Positions 35,201 to 46,643 of a stretch of 64,000 nucleotides of DNA are shown piece by piece. The first letter of the stretch is position 1. The number at the start of each line of letters is the position of its first letter. A program made the translations under genes and the position numbers. The stretch is from contig OY821517.1 of assembly GCA_963682025.1 (NCBI GenBank), positions 104,968,472 to 105,032,471 of the forward strand, written 5' to 3'. The stretch is from Cordilura impudica (lineage: Eukaryota > Arthropoda > Insecta > Diptera > Scathophagidae). The notes beneath the pieces were generated by a model. The model worked only from the letters and a program-made list of their open reading frames with translations. It searched no databases and was not told the origin of the DNA.

Positions 35201-38200
35201 ATTTCTTAAAAACGTTACTAACGATTTTCATATTTTTACTCTTTTTCTAAACTAGTAGTCCTAATCTATAAACTGTCATATAGGGCTAAGCCCCTCCTCG
35301 AACCATTTGGTCCAATTTTGCCATTTAATTTTCTCATATAGTAGTATAAAAAAATTTCATATGTTTTTTTTAAAACGATATTTCTTAAAAACGTTACTAA
35401 CGATTTTCATATTTTTGCTCTTTTTGTAAACTAGTAGTCGTAATCTACAAACTCTCATATAGGGCTAAGCCCCTCCTCGAACCATTTGGTCCAATTTTGC
35501 CATTTAATTTTCTCATATAGTAGTATAAAAAAATTTCATATGTTTTTTTTAAAACGATATTTCTTAAAAACGTTACTAACGATTTTCATATTTTTGCTCT
35601 TTTTCTAAACTAGTAGTCCTAATCTATAAACTGTCATATAAGGCTAAGCCCCTCCTCGAACCGTTTCGTCCAATTTTGCCATTTCATTTTCTCATTTAGT
35701 AGTATAAAAAAATTTCATATGTTTTTTTTAAAACGATATTTCTTAAAAACGTTACTAACGATTTTCATATTTTTGCTCTTTTTGTAAACTAGTAGTCCTA
35801 ATCTATAAACTGTCATATAAGGCTAAGCCCCTCCTCGAACCATTTGGTCCAATTTTGCCATTTAATTTTCTCATATAGTAGTATAAAAAAATTTCATATG
35901 TTTTTTTTAAAACGATATTTCTTAAAAACGTTACTAACGATTTTCATATTTTTGCTCTTTTTCTAAACTAGTAGTCCTAATCTATAAACTGTCATATAAG
36001 GCTAAGCCCCTCCTCGAACCGTTTCGTCCAATTTTGCCATTTCATTTTCTCATATAGTAGTATAAAAAAATTTCATATGTTTTTTTTAAAACGATATTTC
36101 TTAAAAACGTTACTAACGATTTTCATATTTTTGCTCTTTTTCTAAACTAGTAGTCCTAATCTATAAACTGTCATATAGGGCTAAGCCCCTCCTCGAACCA
36201 TTTGGTCCAATTTTGCCATTTAATTTTCTCATATAGTAGTATAAAAAAATTTCATATGTTTTTTTTAAAACGATATTTCTTAAAAACGTTACTAACGATT
36301 TTCATATTTTTGCTCTTTTTCTAAACTAGTAGTCCTAATCTATAAACTGTCATATAGGGCTAAGCCCCTCCTCGAACCATTTGGTCCAATTTTGCCATTT
36401 AATTTTCTCATATAGTAGTATAAAAAAATTTCATATGTTTTTTTTAAAACGATATTTCTTAAAAACGATACTAACGATTTTCATATTTTTGCTCTTTTTC
36501 TAAACTAGTAGTCCTAATCTATAAACTGTCATATAAGGCTAAGCCCCTCCTCGAACCGTTTCGTCCAATTTTGCCATTTCATTTTCTCATATAGTAGTAT
36601 AAAAAAATTTCATATGTTTTTTTTAAAACGATATTTCTTAAAAACGTTACTAACGATTTTCATATTTTTGCTCTTTTTCTAAACTAGTAGTCCTAATCTA
36701 TAAACTGTCATATAAGGCTAAGCCCCTCCTCGAACCGTTTCGTCCAATTTTGCCATTTCATTTTCTCATATAGTAGTATAAAAAAATTTCATATGTTTTT
36801 TTTAAAACGATATTTCTTAAAAACGTTACTAACGATTTTCATATTTTTGCTCTTTTTCTAAACCAGTAGTCCTCATCTATAAACTGTCATATAGGGCTAA
36901 GCCCCTCCTCGAACCATTTGGTCCAATTTTGCCATTTAATTTTCTCATATAGTAGTATAAAAAAATTTCATATGTTTTTTTTAAAACGATATTTCTTAAA
37001 AACGTTACTAACGATTTTCATATTTTTGCTCTTTTTCTAAACTAGTAGTCCTAATCTATAAACTGTCATATAAGGCTAAGCCCCTCCTCGAACCGTTTCG
37101 TCCAATTTTGCCATTTCATTTTCTCATATAGTAGTATAAAAAAATTTCATATGTTTTTTTTAAAACGATATTTCTTAAAAACGTTACTAACGATTTTCAT
37201 ATTTTTGCTCTTTTTCTAAACTAGTAGTCCTAATCTATAAACTGTCATATAAGGCTAGGCCCCTCCTCGAACCGTTTCGTCCAATTTTGCCATTTAATTT
37301 TCTCATATAGTAGTATAAAAAAATTTCATATGTTTTTTTTAAAACGATATTTCTTAAAAACGTTACTAACGATTTTCATATTTTTGCTCTTTTTCTAAAC
37401 TAGTAGTCCTAATCTATAAACTGTCATATAGGGCTAAGCCCCTCCTCGAACCATTTGGTCCAATTTTGCCATTTAATTTTCTCATATAGTAGTATAAAAA
37501 AATTTCATATGTTTTTTTTAAAACGATATTTCTTAAAAACGTTACTAACGATTTTCATATTTTTGCTCTTTTTCTAAACTAGTAGTCCTAATCTATAAAC
37601 TGTCATATAAGGCTAAGCCCCTCCTCGAACCGTTTCGTCCAATTTTGCCATTTCATTTTCTCATATAGTAGTATAAAAAAATTTCATATGTTTTTTTTAA
37701 AACGATATTTCTTAAAAACGTTACTAACGATTTTCATATTTTTGCTCTTTTTCTAAACTAGTAGTCCTAATCTATAAACTGTCATATAAGGCTAGGCCCC
37801 TCCTCGAACCGTTTCGTCCAATTTTGCCATTTAATTTTCTCATATAGTAGTATAAAAAAATTTCATATGTTTTTTTTAAAACGATATTTCTTAAAAACGT
37901 TACTAACGATTTTCATATTTTTGCTCTTTTTCTAAACTAGTAGTCCTAATCTATAAACTGTCATATAGGGCTAAGCCCCTCCTCGAACCATTTGGTCCAA
38001 TTTTGCCATTTAATTTTCTCATATAGTAGTATAAAAAAATTTCATATGTTTTTTTTAAAACGATATTTCTTAAAAACGTTACTAACGATTTTCATATTTT
38101 TGCTCTTTTTCTAAACTAGTAGTCCTAATCTATAAACTGTCATATAAGGCTAAGCCCCTCCTCGAACCGTTTCGTCCAATTTTGCCATTTCATTTTCTCA

Positions 38201-39303
38201 TATAGTAGTATAAAAAAATTTCATATGTTTTTTTTAAAACGATATTTCTTAAAAACGTTACTAACGATTTTCATATTTTTGCTCTTTTTCTAAACTAGTA
38301 GTCCTAATCTATAAACTGTCATATAAGGCTAAGCCCCTCCTCGAACCGTTTCGTCCAATTTTGCCATTTAATTTTTTCATATAGTAGTATAAAAAAATTT
38401 CATATGTTTTTTTTAAAACGATATTTCTTAAAAACGTTACTAACGATTTTCATATTTTTGCTCTTTTTCTAAACTAGTAGTCCTAATCTATAAACTGTCA
38501 TATAGGGCTAAGCCCCTCCTCGAACCATTTGGTCCAATTTTGCCATTTAATTTTCTCATATAGTAGTATAAAAAAATTTCATATGTTTTTTTTTAAACGA
38601 TATTTCTTAAAAACGTTACTAACGATTTTCATATTTTTGCTCTTTTTGTAAACTAGTAGTCCTAATCTATAAACTGTCATATAGGGCTAAGCCCCTCCTC
38701 GAACCATTTGGTCCAATTTTGCCATTTAATTTTCTCATATAGTAGTATAAAAAAATTTCATATGTTTTTTTTAAAACGATATTTCTTAAAAACGTTACTA
38801 ACGATTTTCATATTTTTGCTCTTTTTGTAAACTAGTAGTCCTAATCTATAAACTGTCATATAGGGCTAAGCCCCTCCTCGAACCATTTGGTCCAATTTTG
38901 CCATTTAATTTTCTCATATAGTAGTATAAAAAAATTTCATATGTTTTTTTTAAAACGATATTTCTTAAAAACGTTACTAACGATTTTCATATTTTTGCTC
39001 TTTTTCTAAACTAGTAGTCCTAATCTATAAACTGTCATATGGGGCTAAGCCCCTCCTCGAACCATTTGGTCCAATTTTGCCATTTAATTTTCTCATATAG
39101 TAGTATAAAAAAATTTCATATGTTTTTTTTAAAACGATATTTCTTAAAAACGTTACTAACGATTTTCATATTTTTGCTCTTTTTCTAAACTAGTAGTCCT
39201 AATCTATAAACTGTCATATAAGGCTAAGCCCCTCCTCGAACCGTTTCGTCCAATTTTGCCATTTCATTTTCTCATATAGTAGTATAAAAAAATTTCATAT
39301 GTT
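20226..39303 (-). repeat. Right arm: tandem 179-bp satellite in inverted orientation, about 106 units
   Basis: It holds the same two unit types as the left arm, reverse-complemented, in about 19.1 kb. Additional private variants include TTTCTCATTTAGTAG, GCTCCTCCTCG, CATATGTTTGCTC and CTACAAACTCTC. The arm is about 2.3 times longer than the left arm, as expected if it grew by local amplification after the foldback formed. Confidence 0.95.
23000..35500 (-). repeat. 36-unit higher-order repeat (6444 bp) in the right arm
   Basis: Private variants recur exactly 6444 bp apart, which is 36 units of 179. TCCTCATC is at 25951 and 32395; AAAAACGATA at 25542 and 31986; the TCGTAATCTACAAAC variant at 28994 and 35438. 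GCTCCTCC at about 24013, 26340 and 28130 recurs near 30456, 32785 and 34575. The shift does not hold for the variant near 22702, so the duplication starts after that. AAAAACGATA also recurs at 36461, 4475 bp (25 units) further on, indicating a later partial duplication. Confidence 0.85.
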
Positions 39304-39631
39304 TTTTTAAAATGATATTTCGTACTTTGATCTTTTCGTAAAATTCAATTTATTTTTATTTTTTTTATAATTTACTAGTCCTAATCTACAAATGCCACTA
39401 TATGGCTAAATCCCTCAACTTATTTGTAAAACGTATTTAATTTCCGTAGTTATCTTCAAAAAAAACATACAAACATATTAGTTCAACATTTTCTATATAC
39501 ATAACATTTTGTAGAACGTATTTAACTTTCGTAGTTATCTTCACAAAAATTCTGTTAATTTAACAGCCTCTGTTAAGTTTTTAACATTTTTGAAAAACGT
39601 AGTTAACTTTCGTCGCTAACTTCACACCCTT
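39304..39631 (-). repeat. Right terminal segment of the giant foldback element
   Basis: Reverse complement of 11738-12061, with a small indel (about 6 bp) next to CAAAAAT and a few substitutions. The outermost 40 or so bases are identical to the left tip in inverted orientation. Confidence 0.88.
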
Positions 39632-39640
39632 GTTTATGTG
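39632..39640. repeat. Right 9-bp target-site duplication of giant foldback element
   Basis: GTTTATGTG, identical to 11729-11737, lies immediately outside the inverted terminus. Confidence 0.9.
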
Positions 39641-40437
39641 ATCTGTTGATAAATATAGAAAATTGTTATTGTATTCTTTAATTAATAATATATCATTAAA
39701 TTCTTACGTATCTGCTATTCTTAAGTAATGTATAGAATTTTAGTGAAATCGTTTGACGAAATGTCTCTGCAAAAAGAATTATGTAGGCATATTTTATGTG
39801 CAGAATCTAATTAACGAATTAACTAGATTTCTAATTTATTTCTTACATTTCATTTTCATATTTCGTTTTTCTTTTTTTTTTTGTCATAAAAAATACAAAA
39901 CCAGGAGACCTCACTTGTAAGACAAGATTCACTATATCATACGTTTCCATTTGTAAAAGTTTACTTATGTAAAATTATTAAATTTTTTTAACCATACTAT
40001 ATTATCAATATTAAATACTGATTTTATTTTAAAATGAAGGAAAAGTACGTGAAAAAATAGTTAGAATTTTTAATAAAAATTCGAAGCGGAACATTAAAAC
40101 AATCACTTTTAAGGCAAAAGTTTCTCAGTGAAGAGAAATACTATTAGGATAAACACGGGAAGTGAACGAAAAAGGGCTATGCCAACCCTAACAGGGTTAG
40201 AAACATAAGGGAGAAAAGCAAATCCAATTCGCGGGAACTTTCGTAAGAAAAATTAAAAAGGTAGGCAGGACTCAAATCAAATACACTACAGTAGGTGCCG
40301 TATCTAAGCTCCAAAGAGGATATCGAGGCAAAAGAACGTAATTTCATCAACAAGTACGAATGCTTCATTATGGACGATAAAACATATTAGCTTCACAAAT
40401 TCTGTTAGCTAACAGGAGGGAATTTTTATGTTTTGTA
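39641..40437. other. AT-rich intronic stretch without recognisable genes
   Basis: Nothing coding is recognised. A perfect 12-bp palindrome, TGTTAGCTAACA, lies near 40404-40415, downstream of the Tc1 pseudogene stop, and may be part of a decayed transposon tip. Confidence 0.4.
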
Positions 40438-41167
40438 TTAGTAGAAAGTAAAACCGCATTTGGCTTGAATGACTTTCTGAAGACGCCGTGGTACTGAATC
40501 TACTAAAGATTGAAGAACTACAGTAGGGACCTCGTTGCAAAGATCATGAACTTCAGAAATGATTTCTTCTTTGGTTTGATTCAATGAAATATTTCTCTTA
40601 CGTTTTATATAGTAATCCCGCACATTTTCAATAACGTTCAAGTCCGAACTTTGAGGTGGACAATCCAATATGATATGTCCAGTATTTCTTATGAAGTTTT
40701 TGAATAATGTACTCATATGCCATGGAGCATTATCAAACTGGTTCTCCTATCAGTTTGTCATCTGAGGCAAATATTAACTTCGGTTCGTGGAACCGGTGAT
40801 CGGTGCATCCCCATAGCTAACTTTTTAACTTGTCTTTGAAATTGTGGAAGTCTTATATAAATCTGCTTTTTCGATGAATTGTATTCGCATGAGCTTCTAT
40901 CAGTTCAAAGAACTGTTCTCCAATACTGTTCCAGCTTTTGATCATGTGCATTAACAAAAGCTAAACGTTTGAGTTTGTTTGGTTCTGACATGCATGGAAT
41001 CTCTCTTGCTGCATATGTCTAAAAATTGCTGCTCTCAAGCGTCGCCGAATAGTCCTCTCACTAATTGAAGTCCTGGATGACTTACTCGTATTTAATTCAT
41101 CTGCAGCATCTTTAGGTGACATTTGAACGTCTAATTTAAAATTTTCGCAATATGATTTGGTCTTCAA
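40438..41167 (-). pseudogene. Tc1-type transposase pseudogene
   Basis: Reading downward from 41167, the N-terminal part contains a helix-turn-helix-like segment with SERTIRRRLRAA. After a frameshift near 40970 the frame continues PNKLKRLAFVNAHDQKLEQY, the segment just before the first catalytic Asp in Tc1 transposases. A damaged stretch (about 40730-40910) follows in which no single frame stays open and the region of the first Asp is not recognisable. The C-terminal part reads DNAPWHMSTLF (second Asp), then PPQSSDLNVIENV with the final acidic residues, and ends CGFTFY at 40438. Assignment to the Tc1/mariner superfamily is firm, but the subfamily is not determined. It lies inside the presumed first intron of scrib, in the same orientation as scrib. 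Confidence 0.8.
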
Positions 41168-41304
41168 GAAAGAAAAAATTGTTCCGGCGACTGTAGCGGT
41201 AATTTTTATTAAAATCGTTTAATTCGTTTAAAATTTATTGCGATTTATTTGGTACAATATATGCGCAATCCTTTTTTAACTTGCTTTGAACTTGTAAGGC
41301 AAAC

Positions 41305-41400
41305 AATAAATAATTACGGCTTTCTCTCTCTCTATCTCGTTCTCTCTCCCTCTCTATCTTGCTCTCTATCTATCTCTCTCCCGCTCTTGTTAGACGGATA
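41305..41400 (+). repeat. CT-rich microsatellite
   Basis: Imperfect pyrimidine repeat made of CTCTCT and CTAT words, with interruptions such as TCGTTCTCTC and CTTGCTCTC. No other function is evident. Confidence 0.8.
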
Positions 41401-43164
41401 TAAAAATTAGAATATTCCTCTACCATATTCTTCGGTATGGCAGAAGAGAATAATTACCGATGAATTGGTGATTTGACATGGATTTCAAATTAGTGTAAAA
41501 CATAAATTTGAGAGTCCTAATTGCTTTGTTCTAAACAATTACTAGAAAACCTGGCCGAGCTTAATGCAACTGACTTGGTGAAGCCTGCACGAAATAGATA
41601 GCCTGTACAATAATATGTACCTTGTTACTTTTCATTAATGGCAAGTTGTCACTTAATTTTCTTACTTTATAGTATATAAATTAATTTCGAAATTTTTTTA
41701 AATAGAAAAGATAAAGAAATTCCTTTTAAACAAACTATACATACAAACATATATATTTATGTAAGTGATTAAAAAGACATGTCATTTTGAATTAGTACAA
41801 TATTTTAGTCGGCTTTTAAAAGTGAAAAACAAATTAATTTAAACATTTTTCAATTAAAATAGCCGCAAGCGGCATACAACATAAATTCATTCGAGCATCT
41901 GTAATTGCCGTTTACTGGACTGTCAGCCAGAGTAGTACAAGTATGCAATATTTTGAAAGTATGGTTGGTGTTCGAGACGACTCTGTGGTGCTTTGACTTT
42001 ATTAACACTGATTGCATACTTTTGTTGCTGTTAAAATTGAAGTTATAATTGAACATTTCCGTTTCACTTTTCAAAATTATAAAAAGACTAGAGAAATTCT
42101 TCATGAAAAACAGAAAAGCAAAGTTCAAACCATTTGGCAGACAAATAGGAAATTGTGTTACATTTGAGTGATAAAAAAAATAAGAAAAGCAGTTAATTTT
42201 GTTATGAAAATAACTTCCTTTTCACACAACAGTTTCAGACACACAAAATTCAATTAACCCCCGAAAAGTGTGTTACTTGAAAAGGAATTTAATCTTCTGT
42301 ACACAGGCAGACACATTAAAGGATAAATTTGTACGACTTCTTTGTAAACAACCCTTAATGTGGAAATTTTAATATTTTGTGCGAAAGTGACACAAACTCT
42401 TGAGTTTGTCCTTGAAGAAATTTTTACACATGTATAGAGTTCCTAAGAAAAATGCATATGAATGACCAGGCATAGATTCGAATAATCCATTTTTTCCCCT
42501 TTTTTTCTTCAATAAATTGTATTATATGTACATTGACCTTTGCACTGCATTGTCTGCAGAAACAAAATTCAGTTTTATAGTTCATGAAATTCTTAATTCT
42601 TAAACAAAAAAAGGTGTTATATTAAAACTATATGCCACGAAGTAATCGAAAAAATCGTTTAGACATAGAAGCAGACTCTTCACCCAAGGACTCTTTGGTA
42701 TAATGTCGTGATAAACAAACTGCTCCTTTTTCCGCATGTCCAAATAACCAGTAAAACTAAAAAATGTTTGTCTTTTGCGACAGATATGGCAACATCGATT
42801 TGTTTCTTGTATTATCCTTTAGAAAGGAGTGAAAAACGTTTTTAGCCCTAATTGTTAAGTGTTAAAGCGAAAGAAATTATTTTGAAATCAAAATGATGAT
42901 GTCCTTATTGCATAGCATAACAATATTTTTAATTGTTTTTATACATTATTTTATCTTTTCTTATTGGTACGGGTGGCATTGCAATCAGAGTTTGAAGCGG
43001 TTTCTCTTAAGAAGACAATTCATTTGTAAGCTTTCTCTGCATCAGTTATACCCAAATTGTCCGTCATTCTTTAGTAAAATGTTGAACATTGTTCAAACTC
43101 GTCAAAACGTATGTCATGACACTTTTGCCTCTTTTGTAAGCCGTTTTTATTTTTCATTTTTTTT
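41401..43164. other. AT-rich intronic stretch without recognisable genes
   Basis: Open frames at 41850-42128 and 42893-43180 are short, phenylalanine/asparagine rich and have no recognisable domain. I see no transposon ends, tRNA or conserved exon here. Confidence 0.4.
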
Positions 43165-43895
43165 TTTTTTTTCAACGTAATCTCCTCAAAATATGCTTCT
43201 GTTGCAGATGTTACCTCTTCATTCGACTCGAAACTTTTTCTTCCTAGCCACTTTTTTAAGCGGCAAAAAGTCGCTGAGACCCAAATCTAGAGTATAAGGT
43301 GGGCGCGGTAAAAATTCTTGCATTTTTGCCATCGAAACTACGCAAGTGTGCACCCGAGCATTACCTTGATGGAAGATTACTTTTTTCTTGGCTAAAAGGA
43401 GGGAGTGTTTTTCTTGATTTCTTTGCTTAATTGGCCCAATAATGATGAATAATATTATCCTTTTATTGTTTTTCATTACATATTGCAAAAAACCGTAGCC
43501 AGAATCTTACCAGAAGTTTACACTGTATTTCTTCAGAGCAGATTCAGCTGGTGAAATTCATCACTTTGCCAGTTTTTTTTTTAAATTTCTGATGTATAGT
43601 AGTGAATCCATGTTGTTTCATCAACGGCAAAAAAATCATCATGATCGATACAGTAAAGCTCTAAACTAGCTACTGAATCATTCACAAGATTGCGTTTAAT
43701 CTCGAAATCATGAGTTTTGCCCCGGGCCTCAACTAATTCATGAACTTTCACCCCTCGGTCATTCAAAACTAAATCGTAGATATTTTCAAAGATTTCCGAA
43801 GTAACTGCCTGAACTGGAATTGTCCAGAGTGAGGTACATTTCTGGATGTACGGCCATGGACCCATCTTCGATTTTTTAGGTGTTTTGCCATGCAA
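43165..43895 (-). pseudogene. mariner-type transposase pseudogene
   Basis: From 43895 downward the frame reads VLNDRGVKVHELVEARGKTH, the DNA-binding half. It then jumps to KRNLVNDSVASLELY, so about 25 residues of the usual sequence are missing. VDETTWIHYYT carries the first catalytic Asp with one extra residue. After a broken stretch (43489-43580) it continues FHQGNARVHTC, where the usual second Asp (HQDNAR) is replaced by Gly, then PPYTLDLGLSDF with the final Asp. A frameshift near 43220 precedes SNEEVTSATEAYFEEI, the usual C-terminal region. Several independent lesions make this an old, dead copy. Family assignment is from motifs. Confidence 0.85.
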
Positions 43896-44640
43896 GTAAA
43901 AGTGTTTGATGAATACTTGAAATTAATTTTTTTTCCTTTTTCAAAAATAGCAAAAGTTGTCTCAACCGACTGATTCTTTAAAAAAAACTGAATGCTGAAT
44001 TGGCCTAAAAATTTGCTACTCGTCTTTTGGAACTTGAAATTTTTCAGGAACCTTTTTTTTTTATGATAAATGCTTCTTTTACAATAGTTTTGTAAGCTAT
44101 ACTGGAAACAACAAAAAGTCTCTTCTGTATATGGAAAATAAGTAGTGAGATCGAAAAATCGTAACACGCGTTTTCACTCTTAACTTTTTTCGCAACATAA
44201 TGGAAGTGTTTACGGAACAGGTTCATAAGTCCATAATTAGTGATTAGATATATAAAAATGATCTTTTTTGGATCTGGCCTATTTTCACCCAAAATTAACG
44301 CACAAATGAACTGTGTATTGTTTTCATTTCCCAATAAACTTTCAATTTTCTATTTTAATTGACAGGTGCGGTCTATCCAACCATACCCCTTGAGCTATAG
44401 AACTCTTGAGCTTTTTAAAAATGATTTTTTCGAAGAATATTCGTCGGAGAAAACATACGTCAAACTCCGAACTTACTTTCCATAATTCAATTTATAATGA
44501 AGCTCCCACAATCAGTGAGGAAAAATTGAACGTAATGGTTGGAAAAAATTCGGGCCAATTCGGTATTCAAGATGATACCAAACACATATATATTTTTGAT
44601 CAGTCTTGACGTAATTCAGAAGAGAAGGGACTGTGAGTAG
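43896..44640. other. AT-rich intronic stretch without recognisable genes
   Basis: Overlapping open frames on both strands at 43769-44609 show no recognisable motif beyond the mariner part. The 5' end of the mariner copy may extend into this stretch, but no terminal repeat was identified. Confidence 0.35.
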
Positions 44641-44649
44641 AGCGATTTC

Positions 44650-44750
44650 TGCTTCCCGATCTTCACTCAAATCTATCAAAAGACAAAAAATGATTTTACA
44701 TAGATTTTAATCAAATTTAATTTCTATATGTTTTTGAAAATATAAGTGAT
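44650..44750 (+). repeat. Fragment of the dispersed repeat seen at 60041-60825
   Basis: TGCTTCCCGATCTTCACT, followed by an AAATCTAT and AAAGACAAAA type sequence, matches 60485-60590 closely, including the T-rich continuation ATATGTTTTTGAAAATA. Neither end of the full repeat is present here. Confidence 0.6.
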
Positions 44751-44948
44751 TTTTTGATTTAGTCCTCATTAAAAGTAGCATCTGGTAAAAAGTTTTTTAT
44801 ATCTGCTGGCCACAAATTGAAAATAACTTTAAAGAATTTAGAAAAGTTTATCCCTGTGCCCTATATTCTTTTTAATTATTTTTTTCAAAATTCTACTCCA
44901 CTCAAATCAAAAGAGTACGAAAAATCACTAAATTTACAAATATGTTGC

Positions 44949-45155
44949 AGTGTGATCGAATGATCCAATTAGTGTTCACGCCGATAATGCCAGTGTGCAC
45001 AATGTTTAACCAACTAAACAAACAATTATGTTTGCACATCGCCCAGATTTAGCACTCAATCGTTAAATTGTATTCCCCAGCATAAAAGATAAATGCGTGA
45101 AATACTATCTCTAATGCCTGAAGAGGCAGTAGAAGCATTCAAAACTCATGGATTA
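44949..45155 (+). pseudogene. Decayed mariner transposase C-terminal fragment
   Basis: Scattered plus-strand frames give HADNASVHN (compare the HxDNAxxH motif around the second catalytic Asp), DLALN, and, near the end, MREILSLMPEEAVEAFKTHG, which resembles the C-terminal PEEAVEAFKTHV segment of one mariner lineage. Stops and frameshifts break it. It lies about 75 bp beyond the scrib exon 1 donor, in the opposite orientation to scrib, and is a different mariner lineage from the copy at 43165-43895. Confidence 0.65.
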
Positions 45156-45163
45156 ATACATTA

Positions 45164-46634
<1,471 letters not shown>

Positions 46635-46643
46635 GTAGCTTAG
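46635..46643. repeat. Left 9-bp target-site duplication of small foldback element
   Basis: GTAGCTTAG; the identical nine bases are at 48011-48019, just outside the inverted termini GTGTCTGTGAAG. Confidence 0.88.

Larger units (their letters stand above)
11738..39631. mobile_element. Giant foldback-type transposon built of 179-bp satellite repeats
   Basis: This is a single 27894-bp inverted structure. Each end has a non-satellite terminal sequence of about 320 bp (11738-12061, and inverted at 39304-39631) beginning AAGGGTGTGAAGTTAGCGAC, and a perfect 9-bp target duplication lies outside. Inward of the ends, tandem 179-bp units fill two opposed arms, about 8.2 kb on the left and about 19.1 kb on the right, meeting at 20191-20250. 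Drosophila FB elements are known for long inverted termini made of tandem repeats and for 9-bp duplications, and MULE/Mutator-type transposases also make 9-bp duplications; the match to that class is by structure only. There is no open frame of 60 codons or more inside, so it is non-autonomous. The alternative reading, an ordinary satellite that happens to invert, does not explain the shared ends and the duplication. Confidence 0.85.

Noticed and set aside
12062..39303. The array as a CRISPR array or a centromeric satellite
   Set aside because: Units are directly abutting 179-bp repeats without spacers, on a eukaryotic chromosome, inside a presumed gene intron and bounded by transposon-like tips and a target duplication. 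No centromere evidence is available.
11738..39631. The palindrome as purely an assembly artefact
   Set aside because: An artefactual inversion would not create matching non-satellite tips with a 9-bp duplication in single-copy flanks. Copy number and block duplications inside the arms could still be wrong, so this is kept as a caveat.
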